This document shows, one piece after another, positions 1-8,979 of a stretch of DNA of 47,733 bases. The position numbers and the translations under genes were made by a program. Source of the stretch: Alphaproteobacteria bacterium (GTDB taxonomy: Bacteria; Pseudomonadota; Alphaproteobacteria; UBA3830); NCBI GenBank assembly GCA_015062335.1, contig SUUU01000005.1, positions 1 through 47,733 of the forward strand. Reading direction: 5' to 3'. The notes under the pieces are model-generated. The model did not search any database, was not told where the DNA came from, and saw only the letters and a list, made by a program, of their open reading frames with translations. Position 1 is the stretch's first letter. Every line of letters starts with the position of its first letter.

Positions 1-527
1 GTTCCTCTTTCACATAACAAAATATTATTATTCCCTGATGCCTCTACTTTTTCATAAACATGCTTCATGTCCCAAGGCGCCAAAAATTGCCCCTTTTTTA
101 TTTCGATAACTTTTCCTGTTTTAGCCGCTGACACTAACAAATCAGTTTGTCGGCATAAAAACGCTGGAATTTGCAAAACATCAACAACATCCGCAACTAC
201 AGAGCACTGATACGACTCATGAACATCAGTAACTATCGAACAAGTAAATTCTTTTTTGATGTCTGCGAAAATTCGTAAGGCCTCATCCATTTTGACGCCT
301 CGTTTAGCGTTCAAACTTGTTCTGTTCGCCTTATCAAAAGAGCTTTTAAAAACGAAGGGCATTTTCAACTCTTCCGCTACTTTTACAAGATGCTCAGCAC
401 ATCGAAACGCAACATCTCTACTTTCGAGTGCACACGGCCCCGCCAGTAATGCCATAGGTTTATCATTCGCAACAACAAAACCGTTTATGTTAACTGATTT
501 TGTTCGATTTCCTTGATTATTTTCCAT
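1..527 (-). CDS. kdsA: 3-deoxy-8-phosphooctulonate synthase (Kdo-8-P synthase), 3' part outside the window
   Basis: Condenses phosphoenolpyruvate with arabinose-5-phosphate to Kdo-8-phosphate in the cytoplasm, the first committed step of the Kdo sugar of lipopolysaccharide. The visible 175 residues are the N-terminal part of a protein that is usually about 280 residues long. Recognisable family segments are ALLAGPCALES near residue 27, FKSSFDKANRTS near 60, TDVHE near 100, IPAFLCRQTDLL near 120, and GQFLAPWDMKHV followed by NNILLCERG at the window edge. The ATG at 527 overlaps the secG stop by 11 bases (ATGGAAAATAA), so the two are translationally coupled. In many Proteobacteria pyrG sits between secG and kdsA; it is not here. 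Identification is secure; the C-terminus is unseen. Confidence 0.96.
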   Translation of the reverse strand, partial: MENNQGNRTKSVNINGFVVANDKPMALLAGPCALESRDVAFRCAEHLVKVAEELKMPFVFKSSFDKANRTSLNAKRGVKMDEALRIFADIKKEFTCSIVTDVHESYQCSVVADVVDVLQIPAFLCRQTDLLVSAAKTGKVIEIKKGQFLAPWDMKHVYEKVEASGNNNILLCERG

Positions 528-876
528 TGGACAAGTCACCCTGCTGTGTCTTCACGCCTTCAGTATTAGATGAATTATCTTGCGTCGCAGGAGGTATTAC
601 GCTCTCGCGAGCCACTTTATCGATTACCGATTCTTTCGCCGGAGCATGCTTCGTAATTTTTGCCATAAGCAGACAATTCAGCACGAAAATAGTCATCAAT
701 GTCCCCGTTAGCTTTGTTAATATATTAGCTTGTCCTCTCACTGAGAACATACCACTTGCGGCACCCCCACCACTAGAACCTAAAGCACCATCGGAATCGT
801 GTTTTTGAACCAGAATCAAACCTATAATTGCCAATGTAAGAACAAAATGAATTCCCAATAAAACGGATAACAACAT
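517..876 (-). CDS. secG: Preprotein translocase subunit SecG
   Basis: Small inner-membrane subunit of the SecYEG channel that helps SecA-driven export. The 119-residue protein has the family layout: a first membrane segment at about residues 2-22, then the conserved loop HDSDGALGSSGGGAASGMFS, then a second membrane segment at about 55-72 (LTGTLMTIFVLNCLLMA) and a polar Ser/Asn/Gln-rich tail. The start has a GAGG ribosome-binding site 5 bases upstream. It lies 8 bases downstream of the ferredoxin gene and overlaps kdsA, so ferredoxin-secG-kdsA read as one transcript. The identification rests on the glycine-rich loop and the two-helix plan. Confidence 0.93.
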   Translation of the reverse strand: MLLSVLLGIHFVLTLAIIGLILVQKHDSDGALGSSGGGAASGMFSVRGQANILTKLTGTLMTIFVLNCLLMAKITKHAPAKESVIDKVARESVIPPATQDNSSNTEGVKTQQGDLSNGK

Positions 877-884
877 ATCAACCT

Positions 885-1070
885 CTATTCAAATTCAATA
901 GCATCATTAGGACAAGTCGAAGAGCAACATCCACAATTTAAGCACGTACCCTGATCTATCGTAATCTCTTTTTCGCCCTGAGAAATTGCCATTACTGGAC
1001 ACACCTCTACGCAAGGACATGTCCCTGTCTTTGCTAAACAGCTCGCACATTTTTCAACTAAAACTCTCAT
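885..1070 (-). CDS. Small ferredoxin, two 4Fe-4S-type Cys clusters
   Basis: A 61-residue cysteine-rich electron carrier of the bacterial ferredoxin type. The second motif is canonical (C43-x2-C46-x2-C49-x3-C53-Pro). The first is irregular: C8-x2-C11, then a spacer with an extra C18 before C20-x3-C24-Pro, so the usual CxxCxxC run is stretched by about six residues. An additional C48 lies beside C49. AAGGAG lies 5 bases before the ATG. No redox partner is adjacent; the neighbours are secG and rpoZ. A role in Fe-S assembly or in an electron chain cannot be chosen from this context. The family call is firm and the exact subclass is open. Confidence 0.85.
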   Translation of the reverse strand: MRVLVEKCASCLAKTGTCPCVEVCPVMAISQGEKEITIDQGTCLNCGCCSSTCPNDAIEFE

Positions 1071-1128
1071 TTTATCTCCTTGGTTACCTCAGAATAAAAA
1101 GTTTTTCATCCGAGAACATTCTTATTTG

Positions 1129-1497
1129 TTACTTTCTCTCATTTTCCAACTCATCGTCGGAAATCACCGTTATATTTTCATGCTCCAAAGCCTGCGCTTC
1201 AAGGTGAGCATAAGGATTGTAAGAATCATCAATTGATATTTCATCAATATCCTCCTCTTCGTCATCGTTCGGTAAACACTGACGAAATCCGTTAATTGCC
1301 GTAGCCCTCAGCGAATCCATACAAATGGCTTGAGCCGCAATTTCCCTCAAGGCAACTACAGTCTTTTTTTCATCTTTCGTTTCAATAGCAGGAGCATCGC
1401 CGGCAGCAATCTGTCTAGCACGTTGCGCGGCCAGCACAACTAAATCAAACCTATTTGTTACCACTTTTTCACAATCCTCAACTGTTACACGAGCCAT
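1129..1497 (-). CDS. rpoZ: RNA polymerase omega subunit
   Basis: Omega helps assemble and stabilise core RNA polymerase by holding the beta' subunit. The protein begins [20 protein letters not shown], the family signature, followed by [15 protein letters not shown] and, near residue 50, [12 protein letters not shown]. The C-terminal tail is long and acidic ([12 protein letters not shown] and onward), as in other alphaproteobacteria; total length is 122 residues. I chose the ATG at 1497 rather than an in-frame start 18 bases upstream because GGGAGAG sits just before it and the family starts with MARVT. A near-consensus promoter lies directly upstream at 1530-1558. No spoT/relA is adjacent. Confidence 0.96.
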   Translation of the reverse strand: MARVTVEDCEKVVTNRFDLVVLAAQRARQIAAGDAPAIETKDEKKTVVALREIAAQAICMDSLRATAINGFRQCLPNDDEEEDIDEISIDDSYNPYAHLEAQALEHENITVISDDELENERK

Positions 1498-1529
1498 ATT
1501 CTCTCCCAAACCCAAATCAATGTACGGCC

Positions 1530-1558
1530 ATTATAGACACGAACTTTTTAAGTTTCAA
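1530..1558 (-). promoter_or_regulatory. sigma70-type promoter of rpoZ
   Basis: Reading the minus strand there is TTGAAA, a 17-base spacer, then a perfect TATAAT. The -10 ends about 33 bases before the rpoZ ATG. This is one of the best matches to the housekeeping consensus in the window. It probably drives rpoZ, and possibly the ferredoxin-secG-kdsA group behind it. Confidence 0.75.
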
Positions 1559-1568
1559 CTAACGCATA

Positions 1569-1597
1569 TTTTCATTTCTATGTTTTTCGGTTACAAT
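1569..1597 (+). promoter_or_regulatory. Probable promoter of the tmRNA gene
   Basis: TTTTCA (four of six -35 matches) is followed after 17 bases by TACAAT (five of six -10 matches), placing a start near 1604, just before the structured tmRNA precursor. It is divergent from the rpoZ promoter. Moderate support only. Confidence 0.45.
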
Positions 1598-1603
1598 ATC
1601 GTT

Positions 1604-1881
1604 GTCTTTTAAGACTATGATGATAAACGTCATGAGTAATAGGCGTTATGGACCCGGGGGCGGAGCCCGGCACCTCCACCATCTATGGGGGTGAATAGAT
1701 TCGACATGAGCTGAAAGGCATGATTTTCATTCGGGATGGTTTACGTTATAGAACCACTAAATATAAATGCGAACTCTAATTTTGTCGCATGCAACGATAA
1801 TTCTTTGGCAGCAGCAAGAGCAGCAGCCTAGGGTTGAGTAGACGCGGTTAGAAAGGCACCGGGCAACAGAAGCCTTTCGCC
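1604..1881 (+). ncRNA. ssrA: Transfer-messenger RNA, circularly permuted two-piece form
   Basis: Rescues stalled ribosomes and tags their products. The acceptor piece comes first and ends CACCTCCACCA at 1671-1681. The coding piece starts at 1687 with GGGGGTG, which pairs with CACCTCC to give the 7-bp acceptor stem with a G-U at the third pair, the Ala identity element. ATTCGAC follows, as in the tmRNA D-loop region. Only five bases (1682-1686) separate the pieces in the precursor. The tag frame runs 1769-1831 from a GCG resume codon and encodes ANSNFVACNDNSLAAARAAA, then TAG. A stem-loop GAAAGGC/GCCTTTC lies at about 1851-1879 near the 3' end. The 5' end of the acceptor piece and 3' end of the coding piece are estimates. 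Permutation is typical of alphaproteobacteria. Confidence 0.92.
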
Positions 1882-1906
1882 TAAATTAGTACGTCAGGAG
1901 CCTTGT

Positions 1907-2254
1907 ATGTATGATAAGTCGAATGTTTTTTTCAAAATTTTGTCTAAGGAAATTCCATGCGATACCGTGTATGAGGATGATGTATGCCTAGCATTTAAGG
2001 ATATCAATCCTCAAAGTAAAATTCATGTATTGATTATATCTAAAGGGCTTTATACGGATTTTACTGACTTTGCCTCATCAGCCTCAAGTGAAGTTGTGTA
2101 CCATTTTTTTAAAGCTATACCCCAAATAGCAAGCTTGCTAGGCATTAGCGAAACCGGATATCGTATCGCATCGAATATCGGCAAAGATGCAAATCAAGTT
2201 GTTCCTCATTTTCATATGCATTTATTAGGTGGCGAAAAGTTACGTGACTTGTGA
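1907..2254 (+). CDS. HIT family nucleotide-binding hydrolase (Hint-like)
   Basis: A 115-residue histidine-triad protein, a family that hydrolyses phosphoramidates and adenylates of purine nucleotides; the cellular substrate in bacteria is generally unclear. The active-site motif HFHMHLLGG (HxHxHxx) is near residues 101-109. The N-terminal part IPCDTVYEDDVCLAFKDINP and HVLIISK are also typical. Length matches bacterial Hint proteins. AGGAG lies 8 bases before the ATG. The gene starts about 25 bases after tmRNA, so it may share its transcript, although tmRNA processing would separate them. Family assignment is secure; no specific substrate is claimed. Confidence 0.92.
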   Translation: MYDKSNVFFKILSKEIPCDTVYEDDVCLAFKDINPQSKIHVLIISKGLYTDFTDFASSASSEVVYHFFKAIPQIASLLGISETGYRIASNIGKDANQVVPHFHMHLLGGEKLRDL

Positions 2255-2324
2255 TTTTCTTTGTATCTTGCGTCACACTGTAATTTCATATATTTTTTAC
2301 TAAAGTGACGAGTTGAGGTGTTTT

Positions 2325-2801
2325 TTGAAATTGGAAGAAAAAATTGAGGAGGCTATTGAGGCTTCGTTAGAACACAGAGGATATGGCCTTGTTCAAGTAA
2401 GATTTACCAAACTGGGAAAAAGACTGATTCTAGAGATAGATATCGAAAGATTAGATAATAAACCGGTATCGATAGATGACTGCACCGAATGCAGTAGACT
2501 GATTTCGGCAATTTTAGATGTTGAAGATTTCATTAAAGACGCATATACTCTGGAAGTTAGTTCACCAGGCGAGAATCGTCCTCTTTTAAAGGTTAAGGAT
2601 TTCGAGCGTTTTTGCGGTAAGACTGCAAAAATGGAGTTTTTTAATCCTATTAACGAATCGAGGAAGATTTCTGGAGTATTAGGAAAGCTGAACAGTGAAA
2701 AAACAGCTATCAATATCTTGGTGAAAAATGGAGAAGAAACAGATGAAATGGTCGTGTTTCTGGAGAATATAAAAAAGGCGAGTATAAAAAGAGATTTCTA
2801 G
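2325..2801 (+). CDS. rimP: Ribosome maturation factor RimP
   Basis: Assists assembly of the 30S subunit. The protein shows the RimP two-domain plan: an N-terminal alpha/beta domain (GYGLVQVRF, the segment DDCTECSRLISAILD and YTLEVSSPGENRPLLKVKDFERFCG near the middle) and a C-terminal Sm-like domain with INILVKNGEE and ENIKKASI near the end. I place the start at the TTG at 2325 (158 residues) because GAGG lies 6 bases upstream of it; another in-frame TTG at 2313 would add four residues but has no ribosome-binding site. It is 14 bases ahead of nusA in the classical rimP-nusA-infB-rbfA operon. Confidence 0.93.
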   Translation: MKLEEKIEEAIEASLEHRGYGLVQVRFTKLGKRLILEIDIERLDNKPVSIDDCTECSRLISAILDVEDFIKDAYTLEVSSPGENRPLLKVKDFERFCGKTAKMEFFNPINESRKISGVLGKLNSEKTAINILVKNGEETDEMVVFLENIKKASIKRDF

Positions 2802-2815
2802 GTTAGGAGAAACAA

Positions 2816-4324
2816 ATGTCAACAGCTTTATGGACAGATTCCAGATTTTATGGTCCTGAATTATTGCAAATTTCCGATGCGGTTGCTCGAGAAAAAGGAT
2901 TAAGCAAAGAAAAAGTTTTAGAAGCTATGGAAGAGGCCATCCAAAGAGCTGCGAAGTCTAAATATGGTTTTGAAAATGATATACGTGTCACAATAGATCA
3001 TAAAACAGGCGAAGTTGGGATTTTCCAGTGCTTAACGGTAGTCGAAATGATAGAAAATGATAACACGCAAATTTTGTTGGAGGATGCCAGAAAAACTAAT
3101 CCGGAAATTCAGCTGGGAGAAGTTATGTCGACAAAATTGCCTCCTATAAGCTTCAACAGAATGGCGGCACAAGCCGGAAGACAAATTATTTCTCAAAAAA
3201 TCTATGAAGCAGAAAGAGAAAAGCAGTATGACGAGTTCAAAGATAGGGTTGGCGAAATTGTTAGCGGTATAGTGAAACGAGCAGAATACAATTCCGTTAC
3301 TTTAGATGTTGGGCGCACTGAAGCCGTTATTAGAAGAGATCAACTTATTCCAAAGGAGAATTTTCGAGTAGGAGACAGAGTCCGTGCATATATAGTGTCG
3401 GTATCGAGAGAAGTTCGCGGCCCGCAAATTGAACTTTCCAGAACCCATCCTCAATTCTTAGCTAAACTTTTTAAACAAGAAGTTCCTGAAATATATGATG
3501 GAATCATAGAAATTAAAGCTGTAGCCCGAGATCCGGGAAGTAGAGCGAAAATCGCAGTTTATACTAGCGATCATAATATTGATCCTATTGGGGCTTGTGT
3601 CGGCGTTAGAGGTAGCCGTGTTCAGTCGATTATCCAAGAACTGCAGGGAGAAAAAATCGACATCGTTTTATGGTCGAACGACGTCGCAACTTTCGCTGTT
3701 AATGCATTAGCTCCAGCAGAAGTGTCAAAAGTAGTAGTGGATGAAGAAAACAAAAAATTTGAGGTGTTAGCACCAGAGGATCAACTTAGTTTAGCTATTG
3801 GTAGACGTGGGCAAAACGTCAGATTGGCGTCTGTATTGATTGGATGGACAGTCAGTGTCGTATCTGAAACTGAAGCAATTGAAAAGAAAAATAAAGAATA
3901 TCACGATCAATCCAATTTACTGATGCAGGCATTAGATTGTGATGAGGTTATTGCTCACCTTCTGGTTAACGAAGGTTTCTCAGACGTTGATGAGTTAGCC
4001 TCAGCTGAAATAGTTGAAGTTGCTTCAATCGAAGGATTTGACGAAGATATTGCGAAAGAATTAATTAGTCGTTCTCAAAATTTTGTGACCAAAAAAGATA
4101 AAGAAATCGAAGAAAAGTTGCAAAAAATTGATTTTGACGGAAGGATTGTTGATCTTAAGGTGTTGTCCAACAAAGAGATGTTAATTTTGTATGAACACGA
4201 TATAAAAACTCTTGATGATTTAGCAGATTTAAGTATAGAAGAGCTAATCGAATTGTTCCCGAACATGGGAAATGATAGAGCAAGCAATATTATATTGAAA
4301 GCTAGAGAACATTGGTTTAAATAG
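2816..4324 (+). CDS. nusA: Transcription termination/antitermination protein NusA
   Basis: RNA polymerase-associated factor acting in pausing, intrinsic and Rho termination, and antitermination on rRNA operons. Domain order: N-terminal polymerase-binding domain (about residues 1-130), S1 domain (about 135-200, with GEIVSGIVKRAEYNSVTLDV), KH1 and KH2 (about 200-345, with GVRGSRVQSIIQELQGEKID and AIGRRGQNVRLA), and two C-terminal helix-hairpin-helix acidic repeats to residue 502. AGGAGA precedes the ATG. In most relatives a short RNA-binding gene, ylxR, separates nusA from infB; here infB follows after 21 bases with nothing between. Confidence 0.98.
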   Translation: MSTALWTDSRFYGPELLQISDAVAREKGLSKEKVLEAMEEAIQRAAKSKYGFENDIRVTIDHKTGEVGIFQCLTVVEMIENDNTQILLEDARKTNPEIQLGEVMSTKLPPISFNRMAAQAGRQIISQKIYEAEREKQYDEFKDRVGEIVSGIVKRAEYNSVTLDVGRTEAVIRRDQLIPKENFRVGDRVRAYIVSVSREVRGPQIELSRTHPQFLAKLFKQEVPEIYDGIIEIKAVARDPGSRAKIAVYTSDHNIDPIGACVGVRGSRVQSIIQELQGEKIDIVLWSNDVATFAVNALAPAEVSKVVVDEENKKFEVLAPEDQLSLAIGRRGQNVRLASVLIGWTVSVVSETEAIEKKNKEYHDQSNLLMQALDCDEVIAHLLVNEGFSDVDELASAEIVEVASIEGFDEDIAKELISRSQNFVTKKDKEIEEKLQKIDFDGRIVDLKVLSNKEMLILYEHDIKTLDDLADLSIEELIELFPNMGNDRASNIILKAREHWFK

Positions 4325-4345
4325 AAAAAATGTGCGGAGATATTA

Positions 4346-6841
4346 ATGGTTGACGTAAAAAAAGGCACTTTGAGCTTATCTCATCTTTCAGGTATTGGAA
4401 AAGGGGCCGGAGAAACAGGCAAGGTTCGTCAAAGTTTTTCACATGGAAAATCTAAGATTGTCACAGTTGAAGTAAAACGCAAACGGTCTATAGGATCTTC
4501 AGCTATAGAGACACGGAGGCAATCCGGCGATTTGAAAAGCGGAGATTTGACGAATGAAGAAATGCAAACTCGTTTGCAAGTAGTTAAAGATGCAATTAGA
4601 GAAAATCGAGAGCAATTTCGACAACAAAAAGAAGAAACTTCCCCCATAAAAGCGGAAAAAGCAACCGAAGAAAATAAAAAAAATCAGGAAGATTGTGATA
4701 TCGTTTCTTCTTTCGCAAACACTTCTGTCGTTGTTGAGTCTGAATCTCGTGAAAAAAGCAAGAATTCAAAGCATTTTATGGAAATCAAAGAATCCCATGC
4801 AAAAATTCAACCTAAAAAAGATTTTCATCTCAACAAACGTGACGATACGGAAGATGATGATGCCTCCTTGCTGAAGACATCAAATCAACGTAAGGTACCG
4901 GCAATAAAAAGGGATATTCGAGAACTAAAAGGAAGGTATGGATCAGCTTCAAATGGAAAAATTTCCATATATAACGCTTTAGATAGCGAAGATGAGAGCC
5001 GAACTCGTTCTCTGTCTTCAATACGGAGAGCCAGACAAAAAAACAAGCTAATCTCAACTGTAAAGAATGATGATGTTAAAGTCATTAAAGAAGTTATTGT
5101 CCCTGAAACTATCAGTGTACAGGAATTATCAAATCGTATGGCTACGCGAACAGGTGATGTAGTTAAGTGTCTAATGAAAATGGGCATGATGGTTACTGCA
5201 AATCAGATCATCGATGCAGATACGGCAGAATTGGTAGTAGCAGAGTTCGGACATAAAATAAAAAGGATTAGCGATAGTGACATTGAGTTAAATCTTAGGA
5301 AAACGGATGCGCCTGAAGACTTGCTACCAAGACCTCCTGTCGTAACCATTATGGGACACGTAGATCACGGAAAAACTTCGTTATTAGACGCCCTCAGAAA
5401 AACTGATGTCGCGTTGAATGAAGCTGGAGGTATTACGCAAGGTATAGGAGCGTATCAGGTAACGTTAAGAGATAATCGAAAGATTACATTTATCGATACT
5501 CCAGGGCATGCGGCTTTCACAGAAATGCGTTCTCGTGGAGCGAATGTAACCGATGTCGTTGTTTTGGTCGTTGCGGCAGATGACAGTGTCAAAGAGCAAA
5601 CGATAGAGGCAATTAATCACGCGAAAGCAGCTGGAGTTCCTATTATTGTTGCTATCAATAAGATAGACAAACCCGGAGCTAATGCGGATAAGGTCAGAAA
5701 AGACTTGATGAATTATGAGATATTTGTTGAATCTTACGGAGGAGAAGTCATCGATGTCGAAATTTCAGCAAAATCGGGATTAAATCTAGATAAGTTGGAG
5801 GAATCCATTCTGGTTCAAGCTGAAATGTTGGAGTTAAAAGCCAATCCAAATAGGAGCGCCGAAGGAATAGTAATCGAATCGAAAGTTGAAAAGGGTCTCG
5901 GGCCTGTTGCTACTGTGTTAATTAACAGCGGAACATTAAAAGTCGGAGACATATTCGTGTCAGGATCTATACAAGGCAAAGTTAGAGCGATAAGAAACGA
6001 TTGTCGTCAATCATTAAAAGAGCTTACTCCTGGAACACCAGGAGAAATTGTCGGATTCAATGGTCCCACGATTCCGGGAGACGATTTTATTGTTGTAGAA
6101 GATGAATCAAAAGCCAAGGAAGTAGCGAACTACCGTGATCGTAAGAAAAGAGAGCAACAGTGGGTTGTATCTTCATCAAATAAAACCATAGAGCAAATGT
6201 TTACCAAACTGAAAGAAGATGAAAAATTAAAAATTCTATCAATTATCGTAAAAGCAGATGTTCAAGGGTCTGCTGAAGCAATTTGTTCCAGTTTAATTAA
6301 ATTATCCAACGACGAAGTAGCGATAAAGGTCATTCACTCCGGAGTCGGAGAAATAACAGAGAATGATGTTTCGTTAGCAAAAGCTTCAAATGCAATGATC
6401 TTGGGATTCAATGTTAGATCAAGTTCTCAAGCTAAAGATCAAATTGCAAGAGATCAATTACGTGTGCAGTATTATTCCATCATTTACGATTTGATTGATG
6501 ATGTTAAAGCTTTGCTGTCAGGCATGTTAACCCCGGATACAAAAGAAAATATTTTGGGTGCCGCAGAAGTTCGCAAACTGTTTGAAGTATCAAGGGTAGG
6601 AAAAATAGCCGGGTGTATGATTACCGAAGGTATTGTGAAGAGAGGAGCAAAGGTCCGACTGATCAGAGATGGTATCGTTGTACATACGGGAAGCATAAAA
6701 TCAGTACATCGTGAAAAAGATGATGTAAGAGAGGCAAGATCTGGATTTGAATGTGGTATTATGTTGGAAAATTATAATGATATTCATTTGAAGGATGTTA
6801 TTGAATGCTTTGAGATTGAAGAAGTTGCTAGAAAGCTGTAA
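4346..6841 (+). CDS. infB: Translation initiation factor IF-2
   Basis: GTPase that brings initiator tRNA to the 30S subunit and promotes subunit joining. The 831-residue protein has a charged, low-complexity N-terminal third (about 1-245), then the IF2_N module ([20 protein letters not shown], about 253-305), then the G domain with GHVDHGKTS (G1), DTPGH (G3), NKID (G4) and SAKSG (G5) between about 333 and 500, then the beta-barrel and C-terminal domains. The C2 domain ends with [14 protein letters not shown], the family ending. GGAG lies 8 bases before the ATG. rbfA follows after 2 bases. All catalytic motifs are intact. Confidence 0.98.
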   Translation: MVDVKKGTLSLSHLSGIGKGAGETGKVRQSFSHGKSKIVTVEVKRKRSIGSSAIETRRQSGDLKSGDLTNEEMQTRLQVVKDAIRENREQFRQQKEETSPIKAEKATEENKKNQEDCDIVSSFANTSVVVESESREKSKNSKHFMEIKESHAKIQPKKDFHLNKRDDTEDDDASLLKTSNQRKVPAIKRDIRELKGRYGSASNGKISIYNALDSEDESRTRSLSSIRRARQKNKLISTVKNDDVKVIKEVIVPETISVQELSNRMATRTGDVVKCLMKMGMMVTANQIIDADTAELVVAEFGHKIKRISDSDIELNLRKTDAPEDLLPRPPVVTIMGHVDHGKTSLLDALRKTDVALNEAGGITQGIGAYQVTLRDNRKITFIDTPGHAAFTEMRSRGANVTDVVVLVVAADDSVKEQTIEAINHAKAAGVPIIVAINKIDKPGANADKVRKDLMNYEIFVESYGGEVIDVEISAKSGLNLDKLEESILVQAEMLELKANPNRSAEGIVIESKVEKGLGPVATVLINSGTLKVGDIFVSGSIQGKVRAIRNDCRQSLKELTPGTPGEIVGFNGPTIPGDDFIVVEDESKAKEVANYRDRKKREQQWVVSSSNKTIEQMFTKLKEDEKLKILSIIVKADVQGSAEAICSSLIKLSNDEVAIKVIHSGVGEITENDVSLAKASNAMILGFNVRSSSQAKDQIARDQLRVQYYSIIYDLIDDVKALLSGMLTPDTKENILGAAEVRKLFEVSRVGKIAGCMITEGIVKRGAKVRLIRDGIVVHTGSIKSVHREKDDVREARSGFECGIMLENYNDIHLKDVIECFEIEEVARKL

Positions 6842-6843
6842 GC

Positions 6844-7212
6844 ATGCAAGTCAAAAAAGAAAACTCCAGAGCATTGAAGGTTGCAATTGAAATAAAAAAG
6901 GTACTATCAGAGTATCTGATCTGTGGAACTATCAATGATTACAGTAAAGTCAGACCATCAATGATTTCAATCACTGAAGTTGTAATAAGTGCGGATTTAA
7001 GTCACGCTAAGGTGTTTATCTGTTCTATTGCAAAAGACGTTTCAGATAACGATTGCTTGGAATTTTTAAACCAACATTCTCACCAGTTACGACACCACAT
7101 AGCTCAGTCAGTTAGATTAAAGTTTGTACCTGAACTTCGCTTCTTTATCGATACCTCTTTTGAGTATGCAAATAAGATCGATAAATTATTTAAGTCTATA
7201 AATAAAGGTTAA
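6844..7212 (+). CDS. rbfA: 30S ribosome-binding factor RbfA
   Basis: KH-fold protein needed for late 16S rRNA processing and cold adaptation. The 122 residues carry the family segments ISITEVVISADLSHAKVFI (about 39-57), QLRHHIAQSVRLKFVPELRF (about 80-99) and the Asp/Lys-rich ending DKLFKSI. The ATG lies 2 bases after the infB stop, so it is coupled to infB. The usual followers truB, rpsO and pnp do not follow; yidC does, after a gap of about 48 bases. Confidence 0.95.
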   Translation: MQVKKENSRALKVAIEIKKVLSEYLICGTINDYSKVRPSMISITEVVISADLSHAKVFICSIAKDVSDNDCLEFLNQHSHQLRHHIAQSVRLKFVPELRFFIDTSFEYANKIDKLFKSINKG

Positions 7213-7260
7213 TATTTTCAAAAAAGCATTTTTATACAAGTATAAGAGTTGGGGGGAATT

Positions 7261-8979
7261 ATGCGAGAAGATCAAGAAAAAGAACAGCGCCGTAATATGA
7301 TTATATTTTTCGTGATAACTTTGTTTATTATGATGATATATCCACACATTTTTGGCCCAAATGTTGATGTTACTCCTTCAGCACAGATTCAAAATACAGT
7401 CGGGCAGAATTCTGAAATCATCGCTGATCTTTCGAGTCGCCCTGCCTATCAAGTTGATGAGACGGAGCTTATACCTATTGAGACAATCCGTATAGACGCG
7501 CCTCGCATTTCCGGAACTATATCGACAAAAGGCTTGGTATTTAATGATGTCACTTTGAAAGACTACAAAGTTGAGTACAATCGCAATGAAAAAGTATCTG
7601 TGTTCGGTGATTCTGTGTATTTTGCGACAACGACATGGAAAAGTAACACGCCATCTGTAAAATTACCTAATCAGTATTCACATTGGAAAACAAACGGCAC
7701 TGTTTTGTCTCCGAAAACACCAGTGATTCTGACTTGGGATAATCATCAAGGCCTACTATTTTCAAAAACCATTGAAATCGATGAAAATTTTGTGTTTACC
7801 ATCACTGATACTGTAAAAAATTATGGGTCTGAGTCTGTTGAGCTGTGTAACAGCGCAGAAATCTATAGAGAACTTCCGAATCAAGATGCTGAGTCTATGG
7901 GGTTTTATAACGGGCCAATTGGGTATTTCGACAAAAGTTTGAATGAAGTAGAATACGCAGATATTGAAAAGAAACAAAACATCGAATACTCCTCTAGAGG
8001 AGGATGGTTTGGTATCACAGACAAGTATTGGTTGGTAGCATTCATTCCCGAGGCTAATTCAGAGTATAAAGTTAACTACCAGTTCAATCCAAATAGAAAC
8101 AATAAGGGATATGTTATAAAAAGTCAGCATAATGCGATCAGGGTAGATCCATCGATGCAATTATCCAAAACTCAACACTTATTTATCGGTGCAAAGGAAA
8201 TCCAAAATTTGGATATGTATGAAGAAAAATTGAATGTTCCTCACTTTGATCTTGTTATAGATTTCGGTCGCCTATATATTCTGACGAAACCTTTACTGTA
8301 CGCTATTTCATATACCAAGGATCTGGTCGGAAATATGGGCTTAGGCATTTTGTTAATCACTTTGATACTAAAGCTCATTTTGTTTCCTCTCGCGAACAAG
8401 TCTTACCGATCCATGAACAAAATGAAAGATATTCAACCTAAGCTTAAAGAATTGCAACGCAAATACGAAAATGATCAAGCAAAGTTAGGACAAGCAGTAT
8501 CGGAATTATACAGAAAAGAAAAAGTTAATCCGATGGGAGGGTGTCTCCCGATGTTCCTGCAATGGCCAATCCTGTTTGCTTTGTACAAGGTTTTATATAT
8601 TTCTATAGAAATGAGACAAGCCCCGTTTTTCGGATGGATTCATGATTTGTCGATAGCTGATCCGTGGCCAATATTAACGTTAGGAGGGTTAATACCTCTA
8701 CCGTTACCGACATTTTTGCAAATCGGTATTTGGCCTATTATTATGGGTGCGTCTATGTGGATTCAGCAAAAAATGGGCCCCGCTCCAGCTGATCCTGCTC
8801 AGGCTAAAGTAATGTTGCTTATGCCTATAATGTTCACGTTTATGTTCGCACAACTACCGTCTGGACTGGTTATTTATTGGACTTTTAGTAACATCCTCGC
8901 GATTTTACAACAGTATGTTATTCAAAAATCAGATGAAAAGGAAAAAGCCAAAAAGTTAAAAACTCTCAGGAGTAAGTAA
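7261..8979 (+). CDS. yidC: Membrane protein insertase YidC
   Basis: Inserts and folds inner-membrane proteins, alone or with SecYEG. The 572-residue protein has the Gram-negative plan: a first membrane helix at about residues 14-32, a large periplasmic P1 domain (about 45-335) and a C-terminal insertase core with five membrane segments. The core carries VNPMGGCLPMFLQWPI, and a Lys in TLILKLILFPL where E. coli has the groove Arg by eye alignment. LPSGLVIYWTFSNIL is the last signature. I chose the ATG at 7261 because a GGGGGG run sits directly before it; a TTG four codons upstream is in frame. Its stop overlaps the engB ATG (TAATG). The rnpA, rpmH and yidD genes that often precede yidC are absent here. 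Confidence 0.97.
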   Translation: MREDQEKEQRRNMIIFFVITLFIMMIYPHIFGPNVDVTPSAQIQNTVGQNSEIIADLSSRPAYQVDETELIPIETIRIDAPRISGTISTKGLVFNDVTLKDYKVEYNRNEKVSVFGDSVYFATTTWKSNTPSVKLPNQYSHWKTNGTVLSPKTPVILTWDNHQGLLFSKTIEIDENFVFTITDTVKNYGSESVELCNSAEIYRELPNQDAESMGFYNGPIGYFDKSLNEVEYADIEKKQNIEYSSRGGWFGITDKYWLVAFIPEANSEYKVNYQFNPNRNNKGYVIKSQHNAIRVDPSMQLSKTQHLFIGAKEIQNLDMYEEKLNVPHFDLVIDFGRLYILTKPLLYAISYTKDLVGNMGLGILLITLILKLILFPLANKSYRSMNKMKDIQPKLKELQRKYENDQAKLGQAVSELYRKEKVNPMGGCLPMFLQWPILFALYKVLYISIEMRQAPFFGWIHDLSIADPWPILTLGGLIPLPLPTFLQIGIWPIIMGASMWIQQKMGPAPADPAQAKVMLLMPIMFTFMFAQLPSGLVIYWTFSNILAILQQYVIQKSDEKEKAKKLKTLRSK

